Below, in pieces: positions 16,275 to 27,852 of a stretch of 56,244 bases of DNA. The stretch covers positions 1 through 56,244 of the IMG/VR virus record IMGVR_UViG_3300044527_000109; one strand, 5' to 3'. Position 1 is the stretch's first letter. The number at the start of each line of letters is the position of its first letter. The notes below the pieces were generated by a model, which was given only the letters and a program-made list of their open reading frames with translations, did not search any database and was not told the origin of the DNA. The translations under genes were made by a program, and so were the position numbers. This DNA is from a virus.

Positions 16275-16306
16275 GACACAAAAACCCACCAGAAAAAAGT
16301 AGAGAT

Positions 16307-19978
<3,672 letters not shown>

Positions 19979-19980
19979 TA

Positions 19981-19987
19981 CTAAATA
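19981..19987 (+). promoter_or_regulatory. Late-promoter-like motif CTAAATA before portal gene
   Basis: ACTAAATACTAG ends 7 nt before the ATG at 19995. With T4 spacing the leader would be about 2 nt. The identical ACTAAATACTA precedes the gp25-like gene. Confidence 0.45.
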
Positions 19988-19994
19988 CTAGATA

Positions 19995-21770
19995 ATGCCA
20001 TACACTAAACGATTCTTAAACAAATCCGGCGTCACTAGCCCGATATCAGGTATAAACAGCAATGCCGGTGCATGGAATTCCGGCAACGGGTCCAATGACG
20101 GCTACAATAATGCTGATTGGGGATACCGCAATTACATGAGTAGACTGCCTGAAGTTTACACAGGGCACCCTAATAGGATTGAACGTTATAATCAATATGA
20201 AATGATGGATGTCGATGCTGAAATCAATGCATGTTTAGATATTCTTGCTGAGTTCAGCACACAAAAGAATGAACATAATGGAACTCCATTCAATATAAAT
20301 TTTAGCGAAGAGCCTACTCCTCATGAAGTTAATATATTAAAACAGCAGTTACAGCAATGGTGCAAACTAAATCAGTTTGATCAGAGATTGTTTAAGATAT
20401 TTCGTAACACTGTAAAATACGGTGATCAAGTGTTTGTACGTGACCCAGAAAACTTTAAGTTATACTGGGTTGATATGGTTAAAGTTATTAAAGTTATTGT
20501 TAACGAAAGTGAAGGTAAGAAACCTGAGCAGTATGTTATCAAAGACTTGAACATCAATTTACAGAATTTATCTGTAGCACAAAAAACAAATACAGATTTT
20601 GCCGCAAATCCAGCAACTGGTTTAGGCGGTAGTGGGGGCGGAACAAATACTCCTTACACTGTTCCTGCTATGCCATATAATACATCAGGTAGCCGTTTTA
20701 CATTAGGTCAGAGCGAAGCCGCTATCGATGCGAAACACATAGTACATCTTAGCCTGACAGAAGGTCTTGACCGTTTCTGGCCTTTTGGTCAGAGTATATT
20801 AGAAAATATTTTCAAAGTTTACAAGCAAAAAGAATTGCTTGAAGATGCTGTTCTTATCTATCGTGTACAACGTGCTCCTGAACGTAGATTGTTCAAGATT
20901 GACGTTGGTAACATGCCGAGTCATTTGGCTATGGCATTTGTTGAACGTATCAAAAATGAAATACATCAACGTAGAATTCCTAGCGTATATGGTGGTTCAA
21001 GTATTGTTGATGCTTCATATAATCCATTGAGTATGAATGAAGATTACTTCTTTCCAGTCACTGCCGACGGTCGTGGAAGTAGTGTTGAAGTCATGCCCGG
21101 TGGACAGAATCTAGGTGAGATCGATGACTTGCGTTACTTCAACAACAGATTAGCACGTGGATTACGTGTACCAAGTTCATATCTACCAACTGGTCCAGAC
21201 GATAGTGATCGTCCATTAAGTGATGGTCGTGTCGGTACAGCATTGATACAAGAATATCGTTTCAATCAATATTGTGAACGACTACAAAACTACTTGTCAA
21301 TCAAGTTAGACGAAGAATTTAAACTATTCTTACGTTGGAGAGGATTCAATATTGATAGTGGGTTGTTTAATATAGAATTCAATCCGCCACAGAACTTTGC
21401 GGCATATCGTCAAAGTGAACTTGATACAGCAAGAGTAGGTACATTTCAGGCTATAGAAGCGTTTCCTTATATGAGTAAACGTTTTGCTATGGAACGTTTC
21501 TTAGGATTGACTGAAGAAGAGATTACAAAGAACGAAAAATTATGGCGTGAAGAAAATAATAAAGAGCCGTTAGACGAACCAAAAGGTAGCGATTTACGTA
21601 GCGTAGGCGTAAGCGCCGCAGACATAGATACAGATGAACAAACCGGAGACGAGATGGAAGCACCGCCTGAAGAAGAAATGGGTGCTGAAGTAGCAGGTCC
21701 AGTAAGCGCGGCTCCTGCAGGTGCATCAGCACCAGCGGCTCCAGCAACTCCAGCAAGTCCACCGGCATAA
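19995..21770 (+). CDS. gp20: Portal vertex protein gp20
   Basis: 591 residues, near T4 gp20 (524). Typical portal features include LPEVYTGHPNRIERYNQYEM and DAEINACLDILAEFSTQ near the N-terminus, AAIDAKHIVHLSLTEGLDRF (~245-265), ILENIFKVYKQKELLEDAVL (~270-290), RAPERRLFKIDVGNMP (~297-312) and the long RRIPSVYGGSSIVDASYNPL / MPGGQNLGEIDDLRYF / LPTGPDDSDRPLSDGRVGTA stretch. Twelve copies form the ring through which DNA enters and to which the neck binds. The last ~60 residues are an acidic then Pro/Ala-rich tail. It begins the head cassette 20-(67)-core-21-22-23. No ribosome site is visible before the ATG. Confidence 0.93.
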   Translation: MPYTKRFLNKSGVTSPISGINSNAGAWNSGNGSNDGYNNADWGYRNYMSRLPEVYTGHPNRIERYNQYEMMDVDAEINACLDILAEFSTQKNEHNGTPFNINFSEEPTPHEVNILKQQLQQWCKLNQFDQRLFKIFRNTVKYGDQVFVRDPENFKLYWVDMVKVIKVIVNESEGKKPEQYVIKDLNINLQNLSVAQKTNTDFAANPATGLGGSGGGTNTPYTVPAMPYNTSGSRFTLGQSEAAIDAKHIVHLSLTEGLDRFWPFGQSILENIFKVYKQKELLEDAVLIYRVQRAPERRLFKIDVGNMPSHLAMAFVERIKNEIHQRRIPSVYGGSSIVDASYNPLSMNEDYFFPVTADGRGSSVEVMPGGQNLGEIDDLRYFNNRLARGLRVPSSYLPTGPDDSDRPLSDGRVGTALIQEYRFNQYCERLQNYLSIKLDEEFKLFLRWRGFNIDSGLFNIEFNPPQNFAAYRQSELDTARVGTFQAIEAFPYMSKRFAMERFLGLTEEEITKNEKLWREENNKEPLDEPKGSDLRSVGVSAADIDTDEQTGDEMEAPPEEEMGAEVAGPVSAAPAGASAPAAPATPASPPA

Positions 21771-21778
21771 GATAAATA
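21771..21778 (+). promoter_or_regulatory. Late promoter motif GATAAATA before small core gene
   Basis: The motif directly follows the gp20 stop and ends 6 nt before the next ATG, giving a predicted leader of about 1 nt. No Shine-Dalgarno is present. Confidence 0.5.
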
Positions 21779-21784
21779 ATAACT

Positions 21785-22012
21785 ATGAAACTATTTGAGA
21801 TGTTTGATCCACCCATTAATGGGATGCAAGATGTTAATGCCGATAACAGCAAACCTGTGTGGAGAACCTCACGTAAAACTAAACTCACACTTAAACAATT
21901 ACGCAAATTGCGCAAAATGCTAGATGTTCGAAACTATGAAAAGAAAGAACATTTAAAGAAAGTCCGTGAACAATACGGTGCGGCAAATCAACCTCAAGAA
22001 GCAACCGCTTGA
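21785..22012 (+). CDS. Small basic protein at the gp67 position
   Basis: 75 residues: MKLFEMFDPP, then a strongly basic helix-rich centre (KTKLTLKQLRKLRKMLDVRN) and a short polar tail. In T4 the gene after 20 is 67, a small prohead core protein. The location and size match, but gp67 of T4 is acidic, and I do not see convincing similarity. Small basic proteins of this look follow the portal gene in other T4-like marine phages as I recall. It probably serves in core assembly or portal attachment (inference). Confidence 0.55.
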   Translation: MKLFEMFDPPINGMQDVNADNSKPVWRTSRKTKLTLKQLRKLRKMLDVRNYEKKEHLKKVREQYGAANQPQEATA

Positions 22013-22016
22013 TCGA

Positions 22017-22038
22017 TTTTAGATACTAATATCTAAAA
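22017..22038 (+). other. AT-rich perfect hairpin
   Basis: TTTTAGATA/TATCTAAAA arms (9 bp) with a CTAA loop start 5 nt after the stop of the small gene. It is followed by TTGTTACATTTTT. It may be an RNA stability element or a weak terminator. Confidence 0.5.
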
Positions 22039-22070
22039 TTGTTACATTTTTAACAAAAACGTAAAAAAAT

Positions 22071-22091
22071 AGTACTTATTGAGTGCTTTTT
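22071..22091 (+). terminator. Intrinsic terminator candidate
   Basis: AGTACT/AGTGCT stem (6 bp with one G-U) with a 5-nt loop, preceded by an A-tract and followed by TTTTT. It separates the gp20 transcript from the next late promoter at 22103. Confidence 0.5.
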
Positions 22092-22102
22092 ATAACTACG
22101 CA

Positions 22103-22109
22103 CTAAATA
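22103..22109 (+). promoter_or_regulatory. Late-promoter-like motif CTAAATA for core/capsid genes
   Basis: cACTAAATAAAT precedes the ATG at 22144 by 34 nt. A good AGGAGAT ribosome site lies in the predicted leader. Confidence 0.5.
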
Positions 22110-22143
22110 AATCTACAAAGCCATTTAACCCAGGAGATATACA

Positions 22144-22923
22144 ATGGATAACAAAAAATTTGAACAACTTATTGATTTGATCATCAATGAGAACGAAGAC
22201 AAAGCAAAAGAATTATTCCACGAGATCGTGGTTGAAAAGTCACGCGAAATTTATGAATCTATCATGGACGAAGAAATGATGGACGAAGAAGGTTCGATGG
22301 TTGGCGAAGTAGGCGATCTAATGGACGAGATTTCAGCAGAAGAATCAGGTGACGTTGTAGAAGCCGAAGAAGACGAAGCAGACATCGATTTTGACGATGA
22401 AGCAGAAGAAGCCGGAGACGACATGACCGCTGATCTAGAAGCAGATCACGATGCTGAAGGTTCAGTAGACAAAGAAGATTTAGGTGACATCAAAGACAAG
22501 TTAGATGATTTGATGGCAGAATTCGAAGCACTCATGGGCGGTGACGCTGATATGGGCGACGGCGAAGAAGAAATGGTTGACGTAGAAGTTGACGGCGAAG
22601 AAATGATGGAAGCCGTACAGTTACAAAAAGTATCTGTAACTCACGGTGATAACGGTGCTCAGACTAAGAGCCCGGTAACAGCAAACTCAGGCGCTAAAGG
22701 AATGGACAGCAAGCCTGTCAAATTCGCAGGCGGTACTGAATCTGTACCAAATGGTCCAAAAGGTCCATCAAATGAGTACAGCAAGAAAGAAGGCGATCTA
22801 CCAGGTGCAGGTTCATTCAAGAACGTACCAGGTGGCAAGGCAAAAGTTGATTTGTCAGCCGCTCCTAAGCCAGTGACTAAGGACGGTTCAGCAAATAGCA
22901 AGAGCCCGGTAGCCAAAGGTTAA
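22144..22923 (+). CDS. Acidic prohead core protein
   Basis: 259 residues, extremely acidic between 55 and 155 (long Asp/Glu runs such as EAEEDEADIDFDDEAEEAGD), then a Lys/Gly/Ser/Pro-rich tail with two related 'NSxxKSPV' segments. The N-terminal helix (FEQLIDLIINENEDKAKELF) resembles prohead core/scaffold proteins that are digested by the gp21 protease. Position between portal and protease corresponds to the small core proteins gp67/gp68 of T4. Several Leu/Ile-x-Glu sites are available for cleavage. The assignment as an internal core protein is from position and composition. Confidence 0.65.
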   Translation: MDNKKFEQLIDLIINENEDKAKELFHEIVVEKSREIYESIMDEEMMDEEGSMVGEVGDLMDEISAEESGDVVEAEEDEADIDFDDEAEEAGDDMTADLEADHDAEGSVDKEDLGDIKDKLDDLMAEFEALMGGDADMGDGEEEMVDVEVDGEEMMEAVQLQKVSVTHGDNGAQTKSPVTANSGAKGMDSKPVKFAGGTESVPNGPKGPSNEYSKKEGDLPGAGSFKNVPGGKAKVDLSAAPKPVTKDGSANSKSPVAKG

Positions 22924-22944
22924 TTAAGAGGAACTTGGAGACAA

Positions 22945-23583
22945 ATGGCTTTGTATCTCAAGGAGCACTTAACGTTCGATAGAGCGAACATGGTCGTTGA
23001 GTCCGTCAAGGAAGGCAACGACGAGTTAAAGACCCTCTATATGAAGGGCATCTTTATTCAGGGCGGGGTTAAAAACGCAAACGAGCGTGTTTACCCCGTT
23101 TCTGAAATAGAGACCGCAGTAGATACGTTAAACAAGCAAATCCAAGAAGGTTATTCAGTGTTGGGTGAAGTTGATCACCCAGACGATTTAAAAATTAACT
23201 TAGACCGTGTCAGCCATATGATCACAAATATGTGGATGGATGGCGCAAACGGTTTCGGTAAATTAAAAATTCTACCAACTCCAATGGGTCAATTAGTAAA
23301 GACAATGTTGGAAAGTGGTGTGAAACTAGGCGTTTCAAGTCGTGGATCAGGTAATGTAAGCGACTTAGATGGCAAAGTAAGTGATTTTGAAATAATCACT
23401 GTAGATATAGTCGCACAACCTAGCGCACCTAACGCATATCCTAAAGCAATATACGAAAGCCTCATGAATATGAAGCATGGTCATAAAGTCATAGATATCG
23501 CTAGAGAAGCAAGAGGCGACAAGAAGGTACAAAGTTACTTGGCTGAGGAAGTAAAGCGCCTCATCAAGGAACTTAAAATATAA
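22945..23583 (+). CDS. gp21: Prohead core protease gp21
   Basis: 212 residues, matching T4 gp21 (212). The fold is that of the S80/HK97-like prohead protease family. GEVDHPDDLKIN (~72-83) contains the catalytic His, GVSSRGSGNV (~130-139) the catalytic Ser, and FEIITVDIVAQPSAPNA (~148-164) the following conserved strand. It cleaves the scaffold, core and capsid proteins after Leu/Ile-x-Glu during head maturation and then destroys itself. An AAGAGGAACTTGGAG leader gives a strong ribosome site. Confidence 0.92.
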   Translation: MALYLKEHLTFDRANMVVESVKEGNDELKTLYMKGIFIQGGVKNANERVYPVSEIETAVDTLNKQIQEGYSVLGEVDHPDDLKINLDRVSHMITNMWMDGANGFGKLKILPTPMGQLVKTMLESGVKLGVSSRGSGNVSDLDGKVSDFEIITVDIVAQPSAPNAYPKAIYESLMNMKHGHKVIDIAREARGDKKVQSYLAEEVKRLIKELKI

Positions 23584-23599
23584 AATAGGGGATAAGAGC

Positions 23600-24712
23600 A
23601 TGTTAGATGCTATCAAACCATTAGTTGAAAGCGGTCTCATCAGCGAAGACATCTCAAACGAAATTAATAAAGTTTGGGAAGGAAAGTTGACTGAAGCCCG
23701 TGATCAAGTACGTGCTGAACTCCGCGAGGAATTTGCACACCGTTACGAGCATGATCGTAGCGTTATGGTAGAAGCCCTAGATAAGATGATAACAGAAAGC
23801 CTCTCAACTGAAATTGCAGAATTTCATGATGAGAGAAAGGCTTTAAACGAAGACCGAGTACAAGCGAAAATTAAAATGCAAGAAAATGCAGCCAAATTCA
23901 ATGGTTTCATGGTTACTAAACTATCCGAAGAAATCAAAGAATTGCGCAATGATCGTAAGGCTCAAATGGAGAATCAACAAAAGTTAGAAAAATTCGTTGT
24001 CCATGCTCTTGCAAAAGAGATCAGGGAATTTTCAACGGATAAGAAAGCAGTTGTTGAGGCTCGCGTTAAGTTGGTCACAGAAGGTCGCCAGAAACTTGAA
24101 GCACTTAAGCAAAAATTTGTTGCCGAAAGCGCAAAGAGAGTCAGCGATGCAATATCATCTCATTTGAAGGGTGAACTATCACAACTCAAAGAAGACATCA
24201 AAACAGCCCGCGAAAACAGTTTCGGACGTAAGTTATTCGAAGCATTTGCTAGTGAGTATTCTGTAACTTATCTAAATGATAAAGCAGAAGCCCGCAAGTT
24301 AATGTCAGTAATTACTGCGAAAGATCAGGCGTTGGCTGAGGCTACAGCAAAGGCTATTGAAGCACATAAGCTTGTAGAGTCAAAGGATCGTGAAGTTAGA
24401 ATCATTAAAGAATCAACTCAGCGTGAAAAGGAAATGGAAAAACTTCTATCTCCTCTAAACAAAGAGAAGGCTGATGTGATGAAGGCTTTACTTGAAAGCG
24501 TACAGACACCAAAATTGAAGTCCGCTTTCGATAAGTATCTACCAGCAGTTCTTAACACAGGAATTGAGAAGTCAGGCGCTAAAACTGCTCTCACTGAAAG
24601 TGTTGTAAAAGAAGTAACTGGTGATAAAGAAACTGCCAAAAAGAAAATTGAAGAAGATCCAAGCGTTGAAAACAATTTGATCGATTTCAAGCGTCTGGCA
24701 GGGCTTAAGTAA
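23600..24712 (+). CDS. gp22: Major prohead scaffold protein gp22
   Basis: 370 residues, mostly charged coiled coil (repeating EIAEFHDERKALNEDR, EIKELRNDRKAQMENQ, EIREFSTDKKAVVEAR units near residues 75-160 about 35 residues apart), Glu/Lys-rich with few aromatics. This matches gp22-type scaffolds, which form the transient core on which gp23 assembles and which are then cut into peptides by gp21. The C-terminus NLIDFKRLAGL is a short hydrophobic tail like those which contact the capsid protein. The position between protease and capsid genes is exact. Confidence 0.88.
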   Translation: MLDAIKPLVESGLISEDISNEINKVWEGKLTEARDQVRAELREEFAHRYEHDRSVMVEALDKMITESLSTEIAEFHDERKALNEDRVQAKIKMQENAAKFNGFMVTKLSEEIKELRNDRKAQMENQQKLEKFVVHALAKEIREFSTDKKAVVEARVKLVTEGRQKLEALKQKFVAESAKRVSDAISSHLKGELSQLKEDIKTARENSFGRKLFEAFASEYSVTYLNDKAEARKLMSVITAKDQALAEATAKAIEAHKLVESKDREVRIIKESTQREKEMEKLLSPLNKEKADVMKALLESVQTPKLKSAFDKYLPAVLNTGIEKSGAKTALTESVVKEVTGDKETAKKKIEEDPSVENNLIDFKRLAGLK

Positions 24713-24734
24713 GACATATTAGGAGAATATTAAA

Positions 24735-25931
24735 ATGTCAAAAGTACTCTTAGAAAGCCGTTGGGACGAGACCAAAGAGGCCCTGTTAGAAGGCTTAAAG
24801 GGAACTCGCCGTTCAACGATGGGTGTTATTCTAGAAAACACCAAAAAACAGTTGCTCGCAGAATCTACTGCAGGCACAACGACTGCTGGTAATATCGCAA
24901 CATTAAACCGCGTGATTCTTCCAGTAATCCGTCGTGTTATGCCAACTGTTATTGCTAACGAACTAGTCGGCGTTCAGCCAATGACTGGTCCAGTTGGTCA
25001 GATACACACATTGCGTGTACGTTATGCTCAGTCATTGACTGACAACTCAGCAGCCGCTACTAGCGTTGTTGCTGGTGAAGAAGCATTGAGCCCATTCAAA
25101 ATTGCTCAGGCCTATTCACGTTCACCTCAAAATGCAACATCATCAAATTACTACACAGGTAATGATACTGCGGCATTAGAAGGTAACGGCGGTAAGCAGA
25201 TCAGCGTACAAATCTTACGTCAGGCTGTTGAAGCCAAATCACGTAAGTTGCAAGCACGTTGGACATTTGAAGCAGCTCAGGATGCTCAGTCACAGCATGG
25301 TATCGACATCGAAGCAGAAATCATGGCAGCACTTGCCCAAGAAATTACTGCTGAAATCGATCAAGAAATCTTGTTGTCATTGCGTACTCTTGCTTCAACT
25401 GAGTTCACATACAACCAAGCAACAGTATCAGGTACTGCAACATACGTTGGTGACGAACATGCTGCCTTAGCAGTTCTAATCAACCGCGTAGCAAACTTGA
25501 TTGCACAGCGCACACGTCGCGGTGCAGGTAACTGGGCAGTTGTATCACCAGCATCATTGACTGTTCTACAGTCAGCAACAACTTCAGCATTCGCAAGAAC
25601 TACTGAAGGCACTTTCGAAGCACCAACTAACACTAAGTTTGTTGGTACATTGAACGGTGCAATGCGCGTATTCGTTGACTCATATGCACCAGATACCCAG
25701 CCAGTATTGGTTGGTTATAAAGGTTCAAGTGAGACTGACGCAGCCGCATTCTACTGCCCATACATTCCATTGATGAGCAGTGGTGTTGTTCTAGATCCAT
25801 CAACATTCGAACCAGTCGTGTCATTTATGACTCGTTATGGTTACATCGAATTAACTAACACTGCGTCATCGTTCGGTAACGCAGCTGATTACGTTGGTGA
25901 GATTGCTGTACAGAACTTAACATTCCAATAA
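24735..25931 (+). CDS. gp23: Major capsid protein gp23
   Basis: 398 residues (T4: 521; shorter forms are usual in relatives). Conserved gp23 stretches: NRVILPVIRRVMPTVIANEL and VGVQPMTGPVGQIHTLRVRY (~53-95), the substrate-like helix SRKLQARWTFEAAQDAQSQH (~170-190), NWAVVSPASLTVL (~263-275) and GYKGSSETDAAAFYCPYIPL (~330-350). LLAE-STAGTT near residue 43 is a plausible gp21 cleavage site (Leu-x-Glu) removing the N-terminal delta domain. It forms the hexamers of the head. A strong AGGAGA ribosome site precedes it, and a strong terminator follows. Confidence 0.95.
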   Translation: MSKVLLESRWDETKEALLEGLKGTRRSTMGVILENTKKQLLAESTAGTTTAGNIATLNRVILPVIRRVMPTVIANELVGVQPMTGPVGQIHTLRVRYAQSLTDNSAAATSVVAGEEALSPFKIAQAYSRSPQNATSSNYYTGNDTAALEGNGGKQISVQILRQAVEAKSRKLQARWTFEAAQDAQSQHGIDIEAEIMAALAQEITAEIDQEILLSLRTLASTEFTYNQATVSGTATYVGDEHAALAVLINRVANLIAQRTRRGAGNWAVVSPASLTVLQSATTSAFARTTEGTFEAPTNTKFVGTLNGAMRVFVDSYAPDTQPVLVGYKGSSETDAAAFYCPYIPLMSSGVVLDPSTFEPVVSFMTRYGYIELTNTASSFGNAADYVGEIAVQNLTFQ

Positions 25932-25964
25932 TCAAATCTTCTTTCGGGATGGGAAGAACAATCA

Positions 25965-25985
25965 GGGGACTTCGGTCCCCTTTTT
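25965..25985 (+). terminator. Strong intrinsic terminator after gp23
   Basis: GGGGAC-TTCG-GTCCCC stem with a stable UUCG tetraloop, followed directly by TTTTT. Confidence 0.9.
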
Positions 25986-25991
25986 GTCGGG

Positions 25992-25999
25992 CATAAATA
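25992..25999 (+). promoter_or_regulatory. Late promoter motif CATAAATA before desaturase gene
   Basis: The motif ends 4 nt before the ATG at 26004. The predicted start site falls on the start codon, and no ribosome site is present. Confidence 0.5.
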
Positions 26000-26003
26000 A
26001 ATT

Positions 26004-26711
26004 ATGATTGAAATCCTATATACCCTCATAGTCACACACATCACAATATTGTGTGTCACACTTTATCTCCACAGAAGTCAAGCACATAAATCAGTAGAGT
26101 TTCATCCTGCTGTCTCACATTTCATGCGATTCTGGTTATGGTTAACTACAGGAATGGTTACAAGACAGTGGGTAGCAATACATCGCAAACATCATAGATA
26201 CAGTGATTTTGAAGGAGATCCACATACACCACATGTGTATGGTATATACAATGTAGTATTCAAAGGTGCATTACTATATCATATTGCAAGTAAAGATAAA
26301 GAAATGATTAAACAATATGGTGTTGGCACTCCTGATGATTGGGTGGAACAGAATGTATACAGTAAACATTCTCGTCTAGGAATAGTTTTGTTATTATTGA
26401 TAAATTTACTTTTATTTTCATGGTGGGGACTGTTGGTGTGGGGCGTACAGATGATATGGATTCCGTTCTGGGCCGCCGGAATCATCAATGGCATAGGACA
26501 TTATTGGGGATATCGTAATGGTGAAACTAAAGATCACAGTAGAAACATTAGTCCTTGGGGCATTATTATTGGTGGAGAGGAGTTGCACAACAATCACCAC
26601 CTCAGTCCTGCAAGTGCCAAACTCAGTCGTAGATGGTTTGAGATAGATATAGGTTGGGTTTATACAGTTATATTAAGTAAACTGCATTTAGCCAAGATCA
26701 AGCAATCTTAA
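26004..26711 (+). CDS. Membrane fatty acid desaturase
   Basis: 235 residues. Three histidine boxes of acyl-lipid/acyl-CoA desaturases are present: HRSQAH (23-28), HRKHH (60-64) and ELHNNHH (about 193-199), which bind a di-iron site. Hydrophobic segments cover residues 1-22, 40-55 and about 125-165. The arrangement fits the delta-9-type family (box 1 H-x4-H, box 2 H-x2-HH, box 3 H-x2-HH). It would introduce a double bond into host acyl chains and so change membrane fluidity, with host electron donors. It lies between the capsid terminator and the accessory minus-strand genes, with its own late-type motif. It is an auxiliary metabolic gene, presumably taken from a bacterium; base composition does not stand out. 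Confidence 0.88.
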   Translation: MIEILYTLIVTHITILCVTLYLHRSQAHKSVEFHPAVSHFMRFWLWLTTGMVTRQWVAIHRKHHRYSDFEGDPHTPHVYGIYNVVFKGALLYHIASKDKEMIKQYGVGTPDDWVEQNVYSKHSRLGIVLLLLINLLLFSWWGLLVWGVQMIWIPFWAAGIINGIGHYWGYRNGETKDHSRNISPWGIIIGGEELHNNHHLSPASAKLSRRWFEIDIGWVYTVILSKLHLAKIKQS

Positions 26712-26719
26712 ATCAGCAT

Positions 26720-27385
26720 CTACTTCATGAATTCTTCTATACGACTAGATAAGATTAAATGCCCCTTTGCATTCAAATGATATCCGTCAGGGTAAAAATA
26801 TTCTTGCTGTATGTTTTGTAGATTTAGATATACATTATATGTTTCATACAGAAAATCTATAGTATCTCTATCAAATTTTTTTAAGTAGTTTTTAAAAACA
26901 GTAGAAATATAAACGATTTTAGGTTGCACATAATCTTTATAAAACATTTCCCGTATACTAGGTATAAAACTAATTAGATTTTTGGTCGATTCTATCTCTT
27001 CTAATTTGTGGTGCCCACCTATCATGTGTATCGGATAATTCAGACTATCAAACATCAGATATGAATTGCACCACAATTCATCATACATTTTTAAAACATC
27101 TTTGTATGTTATAGTGTAATCAGGAACATCGAAATATTTGGAATATAAATTATCAGATATTATATCTCTAAATGGATTGGTATAAAATGCAAAAACATAA
27201 TCAAATTCTGATAAGTCAACTGTTTTTAATGACCTATAAATTTCTGTATTTGAATAACCGCACACAGATAAATTAGTCACTATGTGACCCTTCATCTGTA
27301 GAAATAACTCTAGACCTCTATGTGTATTTCCGGTCTTATCCCAACACCCGCAACCCCAACTATCACCTGCTATTAAAACTTTCAT
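26720..27385 (-). CDS. SGNH/GDSL-type hydrolase
   Basis: 221 residues from ATG at 27385 (a TTG lies one codon upstream). Block I is GDSWG (7-11) with the nucleophile Ser, block II NLSVCGYSNTEIY carries the Gly, and block V DGYHLNAKGH carries the Asp/His pair near residue 200. Such enzymes are esterases or lipases and often deacetylate or acylate cell-surface sugars. The substrate is unknown. No signal peptide is seen. The start overlaps the stop of the upstream HNH-like gene (TGATG), so the two form a small minus-strand operon convergent with the desaturase gene, 8 nt apart. Confidence 0.72.
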   Translation of the reverse strand: MKVLIAGDSWGCGCWDKTGNTHRGLELFLQMKGHIVTNLSVCGYSNTEIYRSLKTVDLSEFDYVFAFYTNPFRDIISDNLYSKYFDVPDYTITYKDVLKMYDELWCNSYLMFDSLNYPIHMIGGHHKLEEIESTKNLISFIPSIREMFYKDYVQPKIVYISTVFKNYLKKFDRDTIDFLYETYNVYLNLQNIQQEYFYPDGYHLNAKGHLILSSRIEEFMK

Positions 27386-27753
27386 CAACTAATCCTTATA
27401 TCAGCATCAACAGTCATGTTCATGACTGACTTGCGCCCTTTCTTCAAGCGTTTTTGAAACAACCTGGCGCAGTTAGCACATAGTGTTTTTAGATTACTTT
27501 CTTTCTTGTTCTTCTTATTACCATCTTTAAATACTACATCCATCTGACATTTGTCCTGCGCTTTAAAGCCACAGAACTCACACTTCATTTGCTTGTTTTG
27601 TAGGTACTTGTGCTTCTCGCTATACAATAACTTACTGCAATCTATACAATACTTGTGCCATTTTTTGAATCCTAACTTACTTATACCGTTGGGCTTGGCC
27701 GGCACTATACCACAATGACTACATATAGGTCTTGATTTTTGTTTAGTAAGCAT
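27385..27753 (-). CDS. Degenerate HNH-type zinc protein
   Basis: 122 residues with four Cys pairs: CSHC and CIDC in the N-terminal half, CEFC and CANC in the C-terminal half. The second half follows the phage HNH pattern CEFCGF...CQMDV..DGN....SNLKTLCANC. However, the usual D-H-I-D-G-N core is V-F-K-D-G-N here, and the final CxxCH histidine is Ala. The catalytic metal site is therefore lost, while the structural zinc sites remain. It is probably a DNA- or RNA-binding protein rather than a nuclease (inference). It precedes the SGNH gene with a TGATG overlap. Confidence 0.65.
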   Translation of the reverse strand: MLTKQKSRPICSHCGIVPAKPNGISKLGFKKWHKYCIDCSKLLYSEKHKYLQNKQMKCEFCGFKAQDKCQMDVVFKDGNKKNKKESNLKTLCANCARLFQKRLKKGRKSVMNMTVDADIRIS

Positions 27754-27815
27754 GACTATATTTAGAAAAAAGTTCTAATTGGATCTTTTTTCTATGGCTT
27801 AGTAAGAATATATTT

Positions 27816-27823
27816 GATAAATA
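27816..27823 (+). promoter_or_regulatory. Late promoter motif GATAAATA for first fibre gene
   Basis: 29 nt before the ATG at 27853; a GAGGA ribosome site lies in the predicted leader. Confidence 0.6.
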
Positions 27824-27852
27824 TAATAAGATGATAGAGGACCTGTACAATA

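Noticed and set aside
27385-27753. Active HNH homing endonuclease
   Set aside because: The catalytic His of the DH pair is Phe and the final His is Ala; only the zinc cysteines remain.
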